Assembly (NCBI GenBank): GCA_003561145.1
Contig: PWXL01000096.1
Location: forward strand, 1-30,169
Length of the DNA stretch: 30,169 nt
Source: Candidatus Atribacteria bacterium
GTDB lineage: Bacteria; Atribacterota; Atribacteria; Atribacterales; Atribacteraceae
Reading direction: 5' to 3'
The notes beneath the pieces are model-generated. The model did no database searches. It was not told the origin of the DNA and saw only the letters and a list, made by a program, of their open reading frames with translations. Position numbers and translations under genes: made by a program. The number at the start of each line of letters is the position of its first letter. Position 1 is the first letter of the stretch. Below are positions 30,164 through 30,169 of this stretch, in pieces.

Positions 30164-30169
30164 TATTCA

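Overview
The window looks like a piece of a Bacillota (Clostridia-type) chromosome. The minus strand carries, in transcription order, metG, tatD, ksgA, veg, glmU, prs, ctc, pth, mfd, mazG, the S4 gene (rqcP/yabO), divIC and yabR. This is the order of the Bacillus subtilis metS-yabR region. The sporulation genes normally interleaved there (yabG, spoVG, spoVT, yabP, yabQ), and also ipk and purR, are absent, and enolase and a cyclophilin-like gene are inserted. Base composition is intermediate, and GTG and TTG starts are frequent. No insertion sequence, prophage, CRISPR array or rRNA is visible.

Layout. Positions 1-284 hold the 5' part of tadA (minus strand). Positions 361-4401 are the only plus-strand genes: a consensus-like promoter, a long structured leader, then three genes joined by 4-bp overlaps that encode an ATP-grasp (D-Ala-D-Ala ligase-like) enzyme, an octopine/nopaline dehydrogenase-family enzyme and a B12-binding protein fused to a glutamate-mutase-E-like domain. 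I do not recognise a described pathway for this trio, and it is the most interesting part of the window. It converges on a long minus-strand housekeeping run.

Reading the minus strand from the right: udp (29390-30163) ends in a terminator that overlaps its stop codon. A membrane protein, hslO, a UvrD/PcrA helicase, an MFS transporter and cobQ follow closely. A promoter with a hairpin at the predicted 5' end of its RNA then drives metG, a free-standing tRNA-binding-domain protein and a TatD-family protein with an altered metal motif. Next come a DUF151 nuclease-family protein, a LOG-like protein, an Asp23/Gls24 protein, a 59-residue Cys-rich protein and ksgA. Veg has a strong promoter and is followed by endonuclease V. 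A perfect-consensus promoter drives tRNA-Gln(UUG), which ends in a clean terminator. The last block is glmU-prs-ctc-pth-PAP2-like-mfd-mazG-PRTase-like-rqcP-cyclophilin-like-eno-divIC, with a terminator before yabR.

Most of the window is translation, ribosome quality control, DNA repair, nucleotide and cell-wall precursor supply and cell division, packed with overlapping genes. The plus-strand trio is accessory metabolism. Its B12-dependent member has a possible functional link to the B12-biosynthesis gene cobQ about 20 kb away. All functions are inferred from motifs read by eye; no database search was run.
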